This document shows positions 9,856-20,800 of a stretch of 64,000 nucleotides of DNA, piece by piece (within the stretch, counting starts at the first letter, position 1; every line of letters starts with the position of its first letter). Location of the stretch: contig VXBM01000424.1 in NCBI GenBank assembly GCA_013400155.1, forward strand, positions 234,745 through 298,744, written 5' to 3'. The stretch is from Helopsaltes ochotensis (lineage: Eukaryota > Chordata > Aves > Passeriformes > Locustellidae). The position numbers and the translations under genes are program-made. The notes under the pieces are model-generated. The model ran no database searches and was not told where the DNA came from. It saw only the letters and a program-made list of their open reading frames with translations.

Positions 9856-12052
9856 AAAAAAAAGAAAAAAAAAAGGTGGTGGGGTGGGGCTAAAAGATTA
9901 AATGATCCCAGTTTTCTGGAATACATATATACAGCCAATCACCATAACAGCTTGTCCCCAATTGAGACATTTTTTAATCTGCTGGCTTTCACTAATATCA
10001 GGATAAGAACAAGATACACAAGTGTTCCATTGAAAACATGTGCAGTTCTCTATCTTTCTGGATAACTGAAGGCTAAGCCTGCAAGGATTTTTAGAATAAC
10101 TCCAGGGAGGAAGTTTCTAGGGAAAGAACTCATTGTACCCAGAGATGGCTCTTGCTATGCTTGTAGCAGTACATCCTGCAGGCAGCTTCCCAGCAAGAAA
10201 GAGGAATGCTATTGAGAAATGTAGGGAGGCATTGGGCTAGAATGAAGGTCAAGCACCTTTGAAAAAGATTTGCATTTTATAAGAAAATCCTCTACAATAT
10301 GTAAATATCCAGATATTTCATTAAACAAAATCTGTTGAATATCAATAATAGTACTGGCTGGTGTTTCTTGACAGGACTAGAGCCTTCACTTCCAGTATTA
10401 CCTTCTTTTTCCATAAGCAGGGGTAGATTTTTTACAATTAACTGCAACATTTGTTGGACCTCATAACAGTAACTTCATTCCTTAAGCTGCTCTTTTCCAG
10501 GGTCAGAAGGAAATTGCCTTCTCTCCACCTACAGTATTGCACTGTTGGCATGGAATAACAGTCATGTAAGTATGTATTTTCACTTCATTCATAAGTATGT
10601 TTTTTCATTTTCCTCACATGGATCCCAGTCATTACCAAATGCAGCAGTCCTGACTGGGAGGCAGAGGGGTGGGATAGGAAACCTGTTTGATCCAGCAAAG
10701 CAAATACTCTGTTGCAGTTGGGAATCCTCCAAATTCCCTTCATCTGTGTCTCAACGCTATTCCTGCATATTCTCAGATGAAGGAAAACACACCACATCTT
10801 CACATGTCTAGATAATAAGTATTCAATCATGACAGACAGAGCTAAAATTGCCAATGTAGATAGTAGCTTCAACTTCAATTTAAATGCTGGACTCAAAAAA
10901 GAGAATTCAAACAGCATCTTTTTATCTACTATCATGGGATGCTGTAGGAGGGCAAGAGAAACCATGCAGCTGGAGTATGTGTTTTTTCTCTGCACATAAA
11001 AAGCCTTTTATTGAAGAGGGAGGAAAAAAGTGGAATTTAAAAATCTGTGTATCTGATGAGAGAAAAATTTTTGTGCCTAATCTGGAAAGAAATGAGAAAC
11101 AATCCATTGCTATGGTAAAGGGTTCCTTCTGTATGTCTGCCAAGGTCGTTGAATGCAGAAATCCAGGGAGAGTACAGACTTTGAAAGAAAGCAGCTTAGC
11201 TGTTTCCCCACAGCAGCTCTCTTAGGACTCAGAATGGAGAGAGAGAGAGTTTTCTTGACATTACAAAACTGCTAAATACAACTGAAAGTACTTGTCCTAC
11301 GTTTGGCAGTTTGAGATCTCAACAACATGTAATGGATCTAGTGATACCCAAGAGATTGTTATGGACAAGTCAATATGCCCACGTTTCTTTCCCAAGGGCT
11401 CCTTCCTTCAGAGACCTCACTGTGAGGTTTCTGTGTTGCAGTCTTTCAACAACTGGGCTTGTTGTCAGGCTCTTTGAATTCAGGTCAGTCTGTTCTCTGT
11501 TTTTTTCCATTTCTGCTTTGCAAGGCAGTGCTATTGAGCAATTCAGAACACATGCATGGGTTAAGCCCCTCAAAAGATCCTTCCTACAGCCAACTCCCTT
11601 CTCCTGAAGTAACCCATATGATTTTAGAAGTTTTACTGGAATTGAAGAATATCAGGGTGTCAAAACATAAATGCTCAGTGAAAAAGAAAGTTCTGTTTCA
11701 ATGTCCCCAGGCTGTCTCCTGTGTGCAACTGCCTAAGTGCCTCTGCTACAGACGCCTGAATCCCAGGTAAACATTTGGAGATGAGAGATGTGGTGTCACA
11801 GCATGGGCTTCTACCACTGTGGCGGGAAACCTGGGTGTTTCAGCTCCGTATCCTGTGAAACACAGAAGTCCTGGCCTTGCTCCATTGGTGGGGTGCTCAG
11901 GCTTTCCAAGTTGTTTGCTCTTGGAGAATATCCAGTGGAAGGTTAGCAAAAGAGTGAAAGTCCTGCAGGATGAATCCTGTAATGAAAGATTGGGCATCTT
12001 TAGTCTGGTGAAGAGAAGGCTGGGGGGAATCCAATAGGAGCCTACAGCTTTT
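9271..12052. other. Non-coding sequence, no gene seen
   Basis: Contains the A-rich tract at 9816-9874 (listed separately). The longest frames are 10585-10995 minus (136 codons) and 10884-11225 plus (113 codons); they overlap on opposite strands, lack recognisable motifs and look like chance. No repeat family is recognised. Confidence 0.55.
9816..9874. repeat. Poly-A tract (59 bp, two G interruptions)
   Basis: A run of A from 9816 to 9874 broken only by G at 9843 and 9864, followed directly by a G/T-rich stretch (GGTGGTGGGGTGGGG). CR1 elements do not end in poly-A, so this is not a CR1 tail. It could be a simple repeat or the tail of an old processed transcript; no upstream AATAAA at the usual distance or recognisable transcript body was seen. 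Confidence 0.9.
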
Positions 12053-13046
12053 CAGAATCACAGAATCATGAAATGGTTTGGGTTGCAAGGGACCTTAAAT
12101 TTTATCCAGTTCCAGCAACCCTGCCATAGGCAGGAACAGCTTCCACTAGTCAGGTTGCTCAAAGCCCCATCCAATCTGGCCTTGAACACTTCCAGAGACA
12201 AGGCATCCACAGGTGCCCTGGGCAATCTGTTGCACTGTCTTGCCATCCTCACAGTAAAGAATTTCTTATTAACATCTAATCTAAACCTGTGGGAAAAGGA
12301 TTTGTAGAGAATTCTCAAAGCTTGACAGAAGCCTAACATACTATGTATCTGTTTGTAAAATTTGTGATAAAAAATCAGTACTCTCAGTTTGGAGCCATTC
12401 CCCCTTGTCGTATCACTACATGCTCCTGTAAATAGTCCCCCTCCATCTTTCCTGTAGGTTCCATTCAGGTACTGGAAGGCCACAATGAGGCCACCCTGAA
12501 GCCTTTTCCAGGCTGAGCAATTCCCCTGTTCTTAACCCTCCCTCATATGAGAGGTGTTCCATCCCTCTAATCATCTTGGTAGCCCTCCTCTGGACTTGTT
12601 CCAACAGGTCCATGCCCTTCGTGTATTGTGGGCCCCAGAGCTGGATGCAGTGTTCCAGGTGGGCTCTCACCAGAGTGCAGCAGAGGGATTGAATCCCCTG
12701 CTGGCCACACTTCTTTGGATGCAGCCCAGGACACTTTGGCTTTCTGGCAGTGAGTACACATTGATTGGTCATGTCCAGCCTCTCATTCACCAACACCCCC
12801 AAGTCCTCCTTGCAGGGCTGCTCTGGATCTGTTCATCCCCCAGCACATGTTGGTACTGGGGGTTGCCCTGACCCGAGTGCAGCACCAGCATCTGGTCTTA
12901 TTAAACCTCATGAGGGTTCACTTCTTGAACTTGTCCACACTTGTGCAGTGTGAACTGCACCACTCAGCTCAGTGCCATCTGCAGACTTGCTGAGGGTGCT
13001 ATTGATCCCTTCATCTATGTCAATAACAAAGATAATAAATAGCACA
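12053..13046 (-). mobile_element. CR1 LINE copy, 5' truncated (about 1 kb)
   Basis: On the plus strand it begins with CAGAATCACAGAATCATG then GGTTTGGGTTGCAAGGGACC, the complement of the CR1 3' terminus. It proceeds through the 3' untranslated region into the end of ORF2, and on to AATAACAAAGATAATAAATA near 13035. It therefore lies on the minus strand with its 3' end at 12053. Compared with the usual element it is 5' truncated (full-length CR1 is about 4.5 kb). It carries roughly 90 bp of unrelated sequence at about 12288-12380, and has a compressed section near 12900-12960. Several frameshifts and stops show it is long dead. Its truncated end lies close to a second CR1 of opposite orientation. 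Confidence 0.95.
12130..12810 (-). pseudogene. CR1 ORF2 C-terminus remnant (broken)
   Basis: Minus-strand frames encode pieces of the C-terminal part of the CR1 endonuclease/reverse-transcriptase polyprotein, just past the polymerase core. From about 12808 they read GVLVNERLDMTNQC, then HLEHCIQLWGPQY, DLLEQVQRRATKMIRGMEHL, then in a second frame AFQYLNGTYRKDGGGLFTGA, and finally CNRLPRAPVDALSLEVFKAR. The order matches the family, but the frame changes near 12480, and the sequence between the LFTGACSD block and the FRLDVNKKFF block is swollen by an extra stretch of about 30 codons. The catalytic domains lie upstream of the truncation and are absent. In a working element the protein copies CR1 RNA into DNA at the target site; this one cannot. 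Confidence 0.9.
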
Positions 13047-13119
13047 GATTATTTAATATAACCAGTGTTGCAAAGACTATACAAATCCTTTGTAGTGGCA
13101 GACTGTATTATGAAGAGCA

Positions 13120-13382
13120 ATAGCCACAAGATCTGTGTTCAGTGGTTCAGGACAGGCATTAGACAAGACCTCTTTACTGAGGTGACAGTGCAGCACCAAA
13201 ACATGATATCCATTGAGGTTGTAGAATCTCCATCCTTCGAGCTTTTTGATATTTAGAAGTGTTAGGCATAAAGCCATGAACTCTTGCAGTGTTGGTGATA
13301 AACATACTTCTAGCAGGAGTTTGAACTAGAGAGCTCCATATGGTGCCTTCTGACCTACACATCCATGAATCTGTGGTGATTT
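13120..13382 (+). mobile_element. CR1 LINE 3'-end fragment, opposite orientation
   Basis: A decayed CR1 tail on the plus strand. The coding part shows WFRTGIRQDLFTEVTVQ followed by IEVVESPSFELF, matching the usual end of CR1 ORF2 (the VVESPSLEVF-type motif). The non-coding part ends GAGTTTGAACTAGAGAGC, GTGCCTTCTGACCTACAC, CATGAATCTGTGGTGATT, which parallels the CR1 terminus. It is more diverged than its neighbour. The 5' boundary is uncertain: homology may reach back to about 13065, close to the end of the minus-strand copy at 13046. Confidence 0.8.
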
Positions 13383-15222
13383 GAAAGCTTCTAGGAGTCC
13401 TGCTCTTCAGATAAGCAAGATCACAGGCAGGAACAGCTTATTTATCTTTCAGAAACAGATAAACAAACCCCACTTTTTTTCCCAGGACAGCTGTACTTTT
13501 TCCCTCTCCTTCCTCAGGTTGCACACTTGGTGAATTTCCTGTCTGTGAGAACTTCAGGGAGGTTTCAGCTTTCTTCTGTGTTGAGATGACAAGCATTTCA
13601 CATCTGCTGGTTTCCATGGGACCACATTAAAAATGTTGTCACCCTGATTAAATCACTGTCATAGCCAGGCTGGCAGATGCAGTTTGAGAGCTGAGATCAC
13701 CAGCACAAACCTGCTCCAATATTCATTAAATGGTTTCAGAAGCTGGGCCAGCATTTCCAAACATCTCCTCCTTCCAGATACCAGGTGTGATAGTTTCAGT
13801 GTATAATACTCCATCAAAGAGGGAAGATGAAGTCTTGATCTCTGTCTCCACTTCTGGTGCTGTAGAAGCACATGGGCTTATCCCCCAGAAAAATCAGGCC
13901 TGCCATTAAGAATATTTGCAATAATCTCTGCAAAATTGTCAGAAAACCTTGCTGCTGCCTACACTTTACTTCAAACAAATTGAAAGGCTTGTCTGTGATT
14001 TTTTTTTTTTTTAACCACTTGGCAGCAACAGCAGCACAGTCTGACCCTGCAAAACATCTCCACTGAGCACATCAGCTGAGACACTGCTTTTTACCACGAA
14101 CCCCTCACAGCAGAACCTGGAGAAATCAATAACACCAAGCAGCTTAGTGAAAGTGCTGAGGTTGTGCAAGGTTCTTATATAGAAACACACCAAGTGTTCA
14201 CAGCAGGAGAAGTACCTCAGCTCATTAACACTGGAAAAAAGCCTTTAATTCATCAAACACACCAAGGTGCAACCTCTGTGATGAGAGAAGGTGATGGCTG
14301 AAGAAATACAGGAAGGAAGTGGAATCTGTGACACCACCAGAGGGGGAAAAGATCAGTTTTATCACTGAGCCTTGGAATACTGTTTACTGCATGCTGTATT
14401 CATCTCTATTCTGAGCACACATAAATTCATGAATCCTGAACAGAGGCAAAAGACGAGCTCTTCTTAAAATGTAATGCTTAGCTGTCTGAGGGCAGGAGCA
14501 CCACAGGCGAGCTGAATGCCCTCTCCCTTAGCAAGTCACCCTGTAAATCCTGCTATTTCTGGGAGACTGTGTTCCCATTATCCTCTGTGGAAGGGATAAC
14601 AAGATGACAAATCCCACAAAAGCAGGGGAGGCTGTGCTACTCTCACCATCTATACAGGGAGAACTCTCAGCCTGCAGTGTTGGCAGTGGCAAGTGTCAAG
14701 ACTCAGGATAACAGCCTGTTCCAGTCTTCTTAAACACACACATCCACATGTGCATGTACACCCTAGCTTGCATTCTGCCTTCTACAAATCTCTTTCAAGA
14801 AACTGGCCCATAAGTATTGGCCAGGGATGCTGCTCCTTTGATAACTCTGTGAAACTCTTTGCATATTGCAGTAATTTTAGTCTTGCCTGCTCTAAATCGT
14901 GGAAGACCTGCTGGACATCTCACCCGAGTAAATATATTGAAGCAGAACATTAGCTATCCACTACACATTTCTTCACTCTAGAGGCAAATTTATATGAAAA
15001 TGGCCAAGTATGTCTCTCTATAGACAATTTTTTTCCATCTTACATCAACATAGCATTTGATTTCACTTTTTCCTCTCTTCTTTGCTTTAACTTTAATCTG
15101 TGAAAAGGTAGAGACTCCATCCAGAGGAGTAAGACTTTCCACAGCCAGTAAGCAGATGTTCTTTGTTTGAAATCATATCCCAGCAGACAGTCATCTCTTA
15201 TCTTACAATTACAAGCTACTAT
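13383..15222. other. Non-coding sequence, no gene seen
   Basis: Frames of 86 codons or fewer. A T run near 14000-14012 is the only simple repeat. No repeat family or exon-like segment with both splice sites stood out. Confidence 0.55.
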
Positions 15223-15242
15223 CTTGTGATTATAATCACAAG
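15223..15242. repeat. Perfect 20-bp palindrome
   Basis: CTTGTGATTA is followed immediately by its exact reverse complement TAATCACAAG, with no spacer. The centre TTATAA is AT-rich. It lies 35 bp upstream of the candidate exon at 15278. It could be a binding site for a dimeric factor or chance. Confidence 0.85.
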
Positions 15243-15277
15243 GTTCTTCTAATTATTAAAATATCATCTTTGTTCAG

Positions 15278-15436
15278 TTATGAAACTGGTCCATGGGAAC
15301 TTCAGTGCATTCCACAGGGCATTTGAACTCTCTGACATTTCAAACTCTGTGATTGCTGCAGCAGCAGCAGCAGTGACCTTCCTCTTGAAAACTTTTACTG
15401 CTAAAGAAAGAAATTACAGCTGTGCAGGAAAACCAG
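15278..15436 (+). other. Possible coding exon with GCA (alanine) repeat
   Basis: This 159-nt plus-strand segment is preceded by an acceptor-like ATCATCTTTGTTCAG (AG at 15276-15277). It ends at a good donor, ACCAG|GTACGT (GT at 15437-15438). It opens with an ATG at 15280 and remains open to the donor and on to 15471. The peptide begins MKLVHGNFSAFHRAFELSD and holds six alanines encoded by GCT plus five GCA units (15358-15372), then FLLKTFTAKERNYSC. It matches no family I know. Length and splice sites fit an exon, but such combinations arise by chance several times in 64 kb. Confidence 0.2.
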
Positions 15437-15840
15437 GTACGTCCACTTTAAAGAAGTGTAACCAGACGTAGTTGTTCCTAAGGTGAGCTAAGGCGTCATC
15501 CCCTTCAAAGAGGCCACTGGAACAGTATCACAGCACCCCAGGGGGCCACTGCTCTTTCTTCACTTTCCACATCTCAGTTTAGCTGCTAAGATCTGAGGAA
15601 TATGAGCAGGGCACCATATGCATACACAGGCCATGATAATATTGGTTTTGCTAGGGTTGAGCTGACCTTTTGTGTTTGTCATTTTTGGTTTGAAAGAAAA
15701 CAATGGTATTTGCCTTATGTGACATGTAGACTTTCTAAAACTATTCAGCTTCCCTACTGTCCAGTGATATTGAGTCCATGATCTGCAAAATACAACGTTT
15801 CTCAGCTGTTGAGAATGAACCTGTACATGGCAAAAAAAAA

Positions 15841-15893
<53 letters not shown>

Positions 15894-17805
15894 AGGGGTA
15901 GTGTAAAGCAGAAACATTCACAAGTCTTCTCTGGATCTGAATTATTTTCCTTAATAGCAAACACTGATAACTTAATTTGCTCTCTGATAATTGCAAGGAG
16001 AAGTCAAAGAGCTGAAGAAAGACCAAGATGTATGCAGCAAGACGGGATGAGTACATGCATCCCACCTGTAAATAAATCTTTCTATAAATAAAAGGTTTGT
16101 TAACATCTTTCTTTGGTGCAGTTAGCATAACACATAAAACCAAAACACACCTGGCATTATTTATCACATTCTCTTGTGCTCAAACTCTTTATCTACAAAG
16201 AAACAGGTAAAAAACACCTCCTCCTGTAGATAAAGCAGTTGTACCCAAAAAGGTCTCTTTTCTCTCACCTCCAGTGTCCCCCGGCATGACAGAAACACTA
16301 AACCTGACACCTCCAGTTTCACAGCCTGTGATTTCAAATTCTTTCCAAAGTAAGCAAACTTTTAAAAATTTTAAATTGCTTCCTACAACTAAGGGAGCCA
16401 TTTCTTGGCACAACCTGGGGAGAATCCGCTGCACCTGCTGCATAACTCATAGCTGCACAGGGGTAGTGGCTATGCGAGGATGCACTTTGTCCAATTTCTT
16501 TGTACCAAGATACTTTTCACCTTTCCAATCTACATTGGACAACGATTTAGAGTCCATACCAAGAGAACCCAGTCTGGTGAGGCTCACAAGTAGCCAGACC
16601 AACCAACTGAGCCCTTCACTTACTGCCCTACAAGAAACTGTGGAAAAACTGCTTAGCACAAGGTGAACAAAGCAGTGAAGGTATGATTCAAGATAACACT
16701 TTAGAGACTTATTACTGGCCCAAAAGAGCACATCTGGGATGTGACCCAGTGATTTATCTGAGAGTAGGGTGAGGTTCCTCCATCATTAGATATGCTAAAT
16801 AAGAGGTTGTAATGGCTGATGTCTGCAGAGCATTAGCAATACAGGGTAGAGAATCCTTAGCAATTCACTTTGTAAAGTCAGCTGTCCTGGGATAATCACT
16901 TTTCACTATGTATGTTCTTGCACTCTGCTATTCTGCAGAGGGAAGAGTGCAGCTCTTATTCTTCTCTGCAGTTTTCCCTACTATTTCCTCATTTTTGCTT
17001 TAAAAGCACTCTCATATTCTTCTTCCCATGCCCTCTACATATATTGTCTCCTTTGTTGTACTGCAAGAAAAGGAAACTTGCAGTAGAAAGGAGGTCTGTT
17101 TGGGGTTTTTTTAATGGCAAACCTTTCAATAACTGGGAGAAGCATCTGATGTTCTGTAGGCTTTCAAAGCTACTCACAGGTAGCGAGCACTGTTAAGTTC
17201 CCACCAGTCCACATTTGTGCTGACTGACTGAGCAGAGTTTCTTCTCTATTATTGCATATTTGCCTCTGGAGAACCATCTCCAGGAGGGTTCTGCACTCTC
17301 CCTCTGAGCCTCTATACGTTATGCTGCCAGTGCACGGTGTGGTCCTGTTAGAGACCCAGGGCCATTTGTTATATCAGAGGCACCAGAGGGCTGCGGTGAG
17401 GCTCCAGACACACACTGGAAGTCACTCTTCACAGGCAGTACCAAGACTGGCTGCAAGAGGCTAAAACACAGCACACACCACAGGGTAACACTGATACTAT
17501 TGTGACTGTCTCACAAGTGCCAATTCTGACCTCAGCAATCCTGCAAGAGGGAGTGAGTCTTCTGAGAATGCACTCACCTCTATCTCCCAACAGCCAGTGT
17601 TGTGTATGTGTCCACAAAATCACAGAAAATATGTTGGTTGGGAATTTGTCCTTGCTAGTTCTTTTTTCAAAGGAGGTTTTGCGCTGTCAACCTGCACAAC
17701 TTTTTTTTCATGGAATAATGTGACTGAAATTTTGTCTACAGTGAATGTATTCTTTTGGTAGGAAAGTTCTCCATCTTTCATGCCTTTCCTTCCAAGTTAG
17801 GGTGA
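15437..17805. other. Non-coding sequence, no gene seen
   Basis: Includes the long poly-A tract at 15832-15891, which artificially lengthens two minus-strand frames through a poly-Phe run. A 130-codon plus frame at 16274-16666 is unrecognised and overlaps an opposite-strand frame of similar length. No repeat family is recognised. Confidence 0.55.
15832..15891. repeat. Poly-A tract (60 bp, one G interruption)
   Basis: 60 bases of A with a single G at 15860, bounded by CATGGC upstream and TAAGGGG downstream. No CR1, SINE or processed-gene body is recognisable upstream, so it is treated as a simple repeat. Confidence 0.93.
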
Positions 17806-17841
17806 GTCCTTGGAAAGCTGGAGGTCCTTGGAAAGCTGGAA
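17806..17841. repeat. 18-bp tandem duplication
   Basis: Two adjacent copies of GTCCTTGGAAAGCTGGAG, the second differing only in its last base. It is a small local duplication with no gene attached. Confidence 0.85.
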
Positions 17842-20800
17842 GAGGAGATGGCTCTGTCCATACAGTCCAGCACTATGTTGAACCTGCCCAAAATGTGAAA
17901 CCTCCCCATCTTTCCATATATTTCCTGACACTGACAGACTAAACCATTTTCCATCGACTGAGTAATACTTCTCACAAAACAGTGACCTCAGTATCAAGCT
18001 TGGTAGGAAATTTCTCAGTGCAGTTAACAGACTCTAAACTGTTCTGTATTTAGTGACAGTGGGATAATCACTGAGGTGTTTAGGAATTGTATTTCCTTTT
18101 TTATTCGTAATTGTATTAGTATTTTGTTTATACATGTTTATGTATATGTGCCAAATAGATGGTGGATGCTAGGATCCCTAAATTGCATCTGTACAATTCG
18201 TACAAGATTGTGACCACTGTGCCCATGCAAATTTTCTCTACCAACATTGGAGCACCACTTGTAAGTAAAACTGTAAAGGATGGGATCAGATGGACAGGGA
18301 AAAAAGAATTTAAATGAAAATAAAAAATGAACTCTTTCTTTATTCCTCAGTGGAATAAGTGTTCATTCAGATCCAATGAAATATTATATTAAAAAGATTT
18401 AATAGTGGAAGGACAATGTAAACAGGTTTTTTTAGTAAATTAAATGTTCAGCAAACCAACCAATCATCTTTCCAATAGTCACTTAAAAACAGAGTATGTA
18501 GAAATGGTGATAGGAATACCTAAATTAAATGTGCTTGTAACTTGGATAGTATTTCTTCAGGTCAGTATCTCACTGGGGAAGAAAATAACCAAACAATAAT
18601 AGTACAAAATGAAACTGACAAAGAGTAGAGATTTTCAGTTTCACGGGCATTTATTTTCCCAGAAAATTGTTTTAAAATAGAAAAAATTCTATAAAGTAAA
18701 AATGTATTCATTGCGAAATGATTTTGCATTAACTTGATCAACAATAAAATAATGATAGGAAGACTTTTCTGCCCTTGGAGGAATGCACTCTTTATTGAGT
18801 TTAATATTATAATAAACCATTGAGAGCCTAGTGAGCTAGGTAATAAATGTAGCACAGCAATTTAAGAGTTCATTTCTGTGGCTCTATAATAGTTTCCAGA
18901 GGTTTTTTTATCTTAGTAGGGTTTTTATGGTTGTGCAATTGTAGTAATTGAAAGTAGATTAAAAAAATTATTCTCCTCCAGACCTTTCTAGGAGAAAAAA
19001 AGAGAAGAAATCTGTATGATGTTTCATCTGGGAAAATATAGAAATATAATTTTCATATAACATAATGGTTAGTATGCCTGTACCTGCAATCTCATTATTA
19101 TAGGGAATATGTATAAAATTTAGACTAAATTGGACATGCTCTCCTGGTTTGTACACCCGTTCCCACCAGCATAGCCAGTGCAGAGAAAAGTTAGACCTGG
19201 CACCCATGTGAGCAGAGAGATGGGTCTTCACCAGCACAGTGGTGTGAGGTATTAATGCTCCCTTGAGCAGCACCTGCCCCACTCCGATGACAGGACAAGC
19301 TGTGCTGGTGCCAAGACCTCTCCCAAGCCATGGCAAGGTCTAATCTAGTCTTTGCAACAGGAGCATGAAAGAGAAACACATGGGGCTAGGAACTCCTGTG
19401 CTAAATGGTGAGGAATGTGCAGAAGATTTTCATGCTGAATATAGGAGAAGAAATAATAATCATGTGGGGGGCTAAAGAGTGCGAATAAAAAATTTTGCAA
19501 GGGAAGGTGATATCAGGAGGCTGGAGTAGGCAGGGCAGCTCTGGGAAGCTCATGTGCAACACAGGTGTGTTTCTGGGTCTTACCAGGTCTGGATGGGAGA
19601 AAGGTGGCAACACCATAGGCTGAAGGTGAACCCCTCTTGTTCCCAAGTGTCCAAAGACACTGGGCTTTGAAGAAAGGGATTTCAGACCCTGAAGCTGTAA
19701 ATCTGTCAAGATGAGAAGAAAAGTGAATTTTGGCAGAGGAAGTAGAGATACCGTCTCAAGCAAGATGATATGTAGCAAGTGAGAGAATGAAGACTTAGCA
19801 TCCTCACAGACACGAGAGGTCAGAATTAATTGGAAAAGATGGAACATGAGGCTTAGATAACACAAAAGCTTGAGGAAAAAAGAAACATCTGCCCGGAGAT
19901 AGGTAGCCACAATACTTAAATCAGAAAGGCTGAAAGGGAGAGAGCTTGTACTGCTGTGATATTACACACCTGTGGTGGGAGAGCAGCACATGAGCCAGAA
20001 AGGCAAGGATGCTGCAGGTGAAAGATCTGCAAAAGAATGGGTGGGAAGGAGGGAAGTCTCACATTTCTTATGTGAGAATTTGATTAGATGTTCCAAGTCC
20101 TCCTGCTTTTCAGTTATGCTGGAGAAGGAATTATATGCTGCAATGTCTTGGAAATGCATAGTGGCACTAATGAAAAATGATCTCTAGTGTGCTGTGTCCT
20201 GCTATGAACGTGCAGGAACCTCATACCAAGCCCAGTGTCTTGGCAATCTTTGAAAACAGTACAAAGAAAATATTTTAAACCCAATGAGTCTGTAATGCTG
20301 TGCAAGGATTTGCCAAATTTCATGCATGTTCTATAAATAAAAATCCTGTTATCTGAGCCACAGTGACCTCTGAAATCAAGGAGACAGGGATAGTGTCACA
20401 CTCAGAGGAAAAATTCTCTGATGCTACATATGCATGAAGGGACTCTGGCTGTATCAGCATTGTGGGCCCGGATAATGGACTCTCGTGGCACAACAGAGCA
20501 GGGGTCACTCACCAGAGCAGGATGGGGATGGAGTTGCCATCTGCACATTCCTGATTCTCTTCATGATAATCAGCCCATTTTTCAAAACATACTTTGCATG
20601 CAAAAGCAAGTGCTTAGCATTTATATTAGCAACATATGTGTCATTGTTTGAGCTGCAAGCTCATTAGCACCTCGATGTGACATGCCACCTGAACAGAATG
20701 AAGCTTGCAGAGATTAAGAGGTACAGGGCAAAGTAGACAGTGGCAAACAATAATATCTAAAAGCAGGGAGAGTCATACTTTTAATTTACCATGCATTTTG

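Noticed and set aside
10585..11225. Overlapping 136- and 113-codon frames on opposite strands
   Set aside because: No domain, no splice context and no G+C shift. Opposite-strand overlap suggests chance openness.
15560..16167. Two minus-strand frames of 134 and 121 codons with long poly-Phe
   Set aside because: They exist because they read through the poly-A tract at 15832-15891 as phenylalanine codons. The remainder matches nothing.
16274..16731. 130-codon plus frame and 94-codon minus frame
   Set aside because: Unrecognised, low-complexity Ser/Thr-rich composition. No promoter or splice evidence beyond chance.
19401..19910. Longest open frame in the window (169 codons, minus strand)
   Set aside because: The plus strand here is purine-rich, so the minus strand has few stop codons. 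The translation is Leu/Phe/Ser/Pro-dominated with no domain, and a frame of this length is expected about once or twice by chance in 64 kb.
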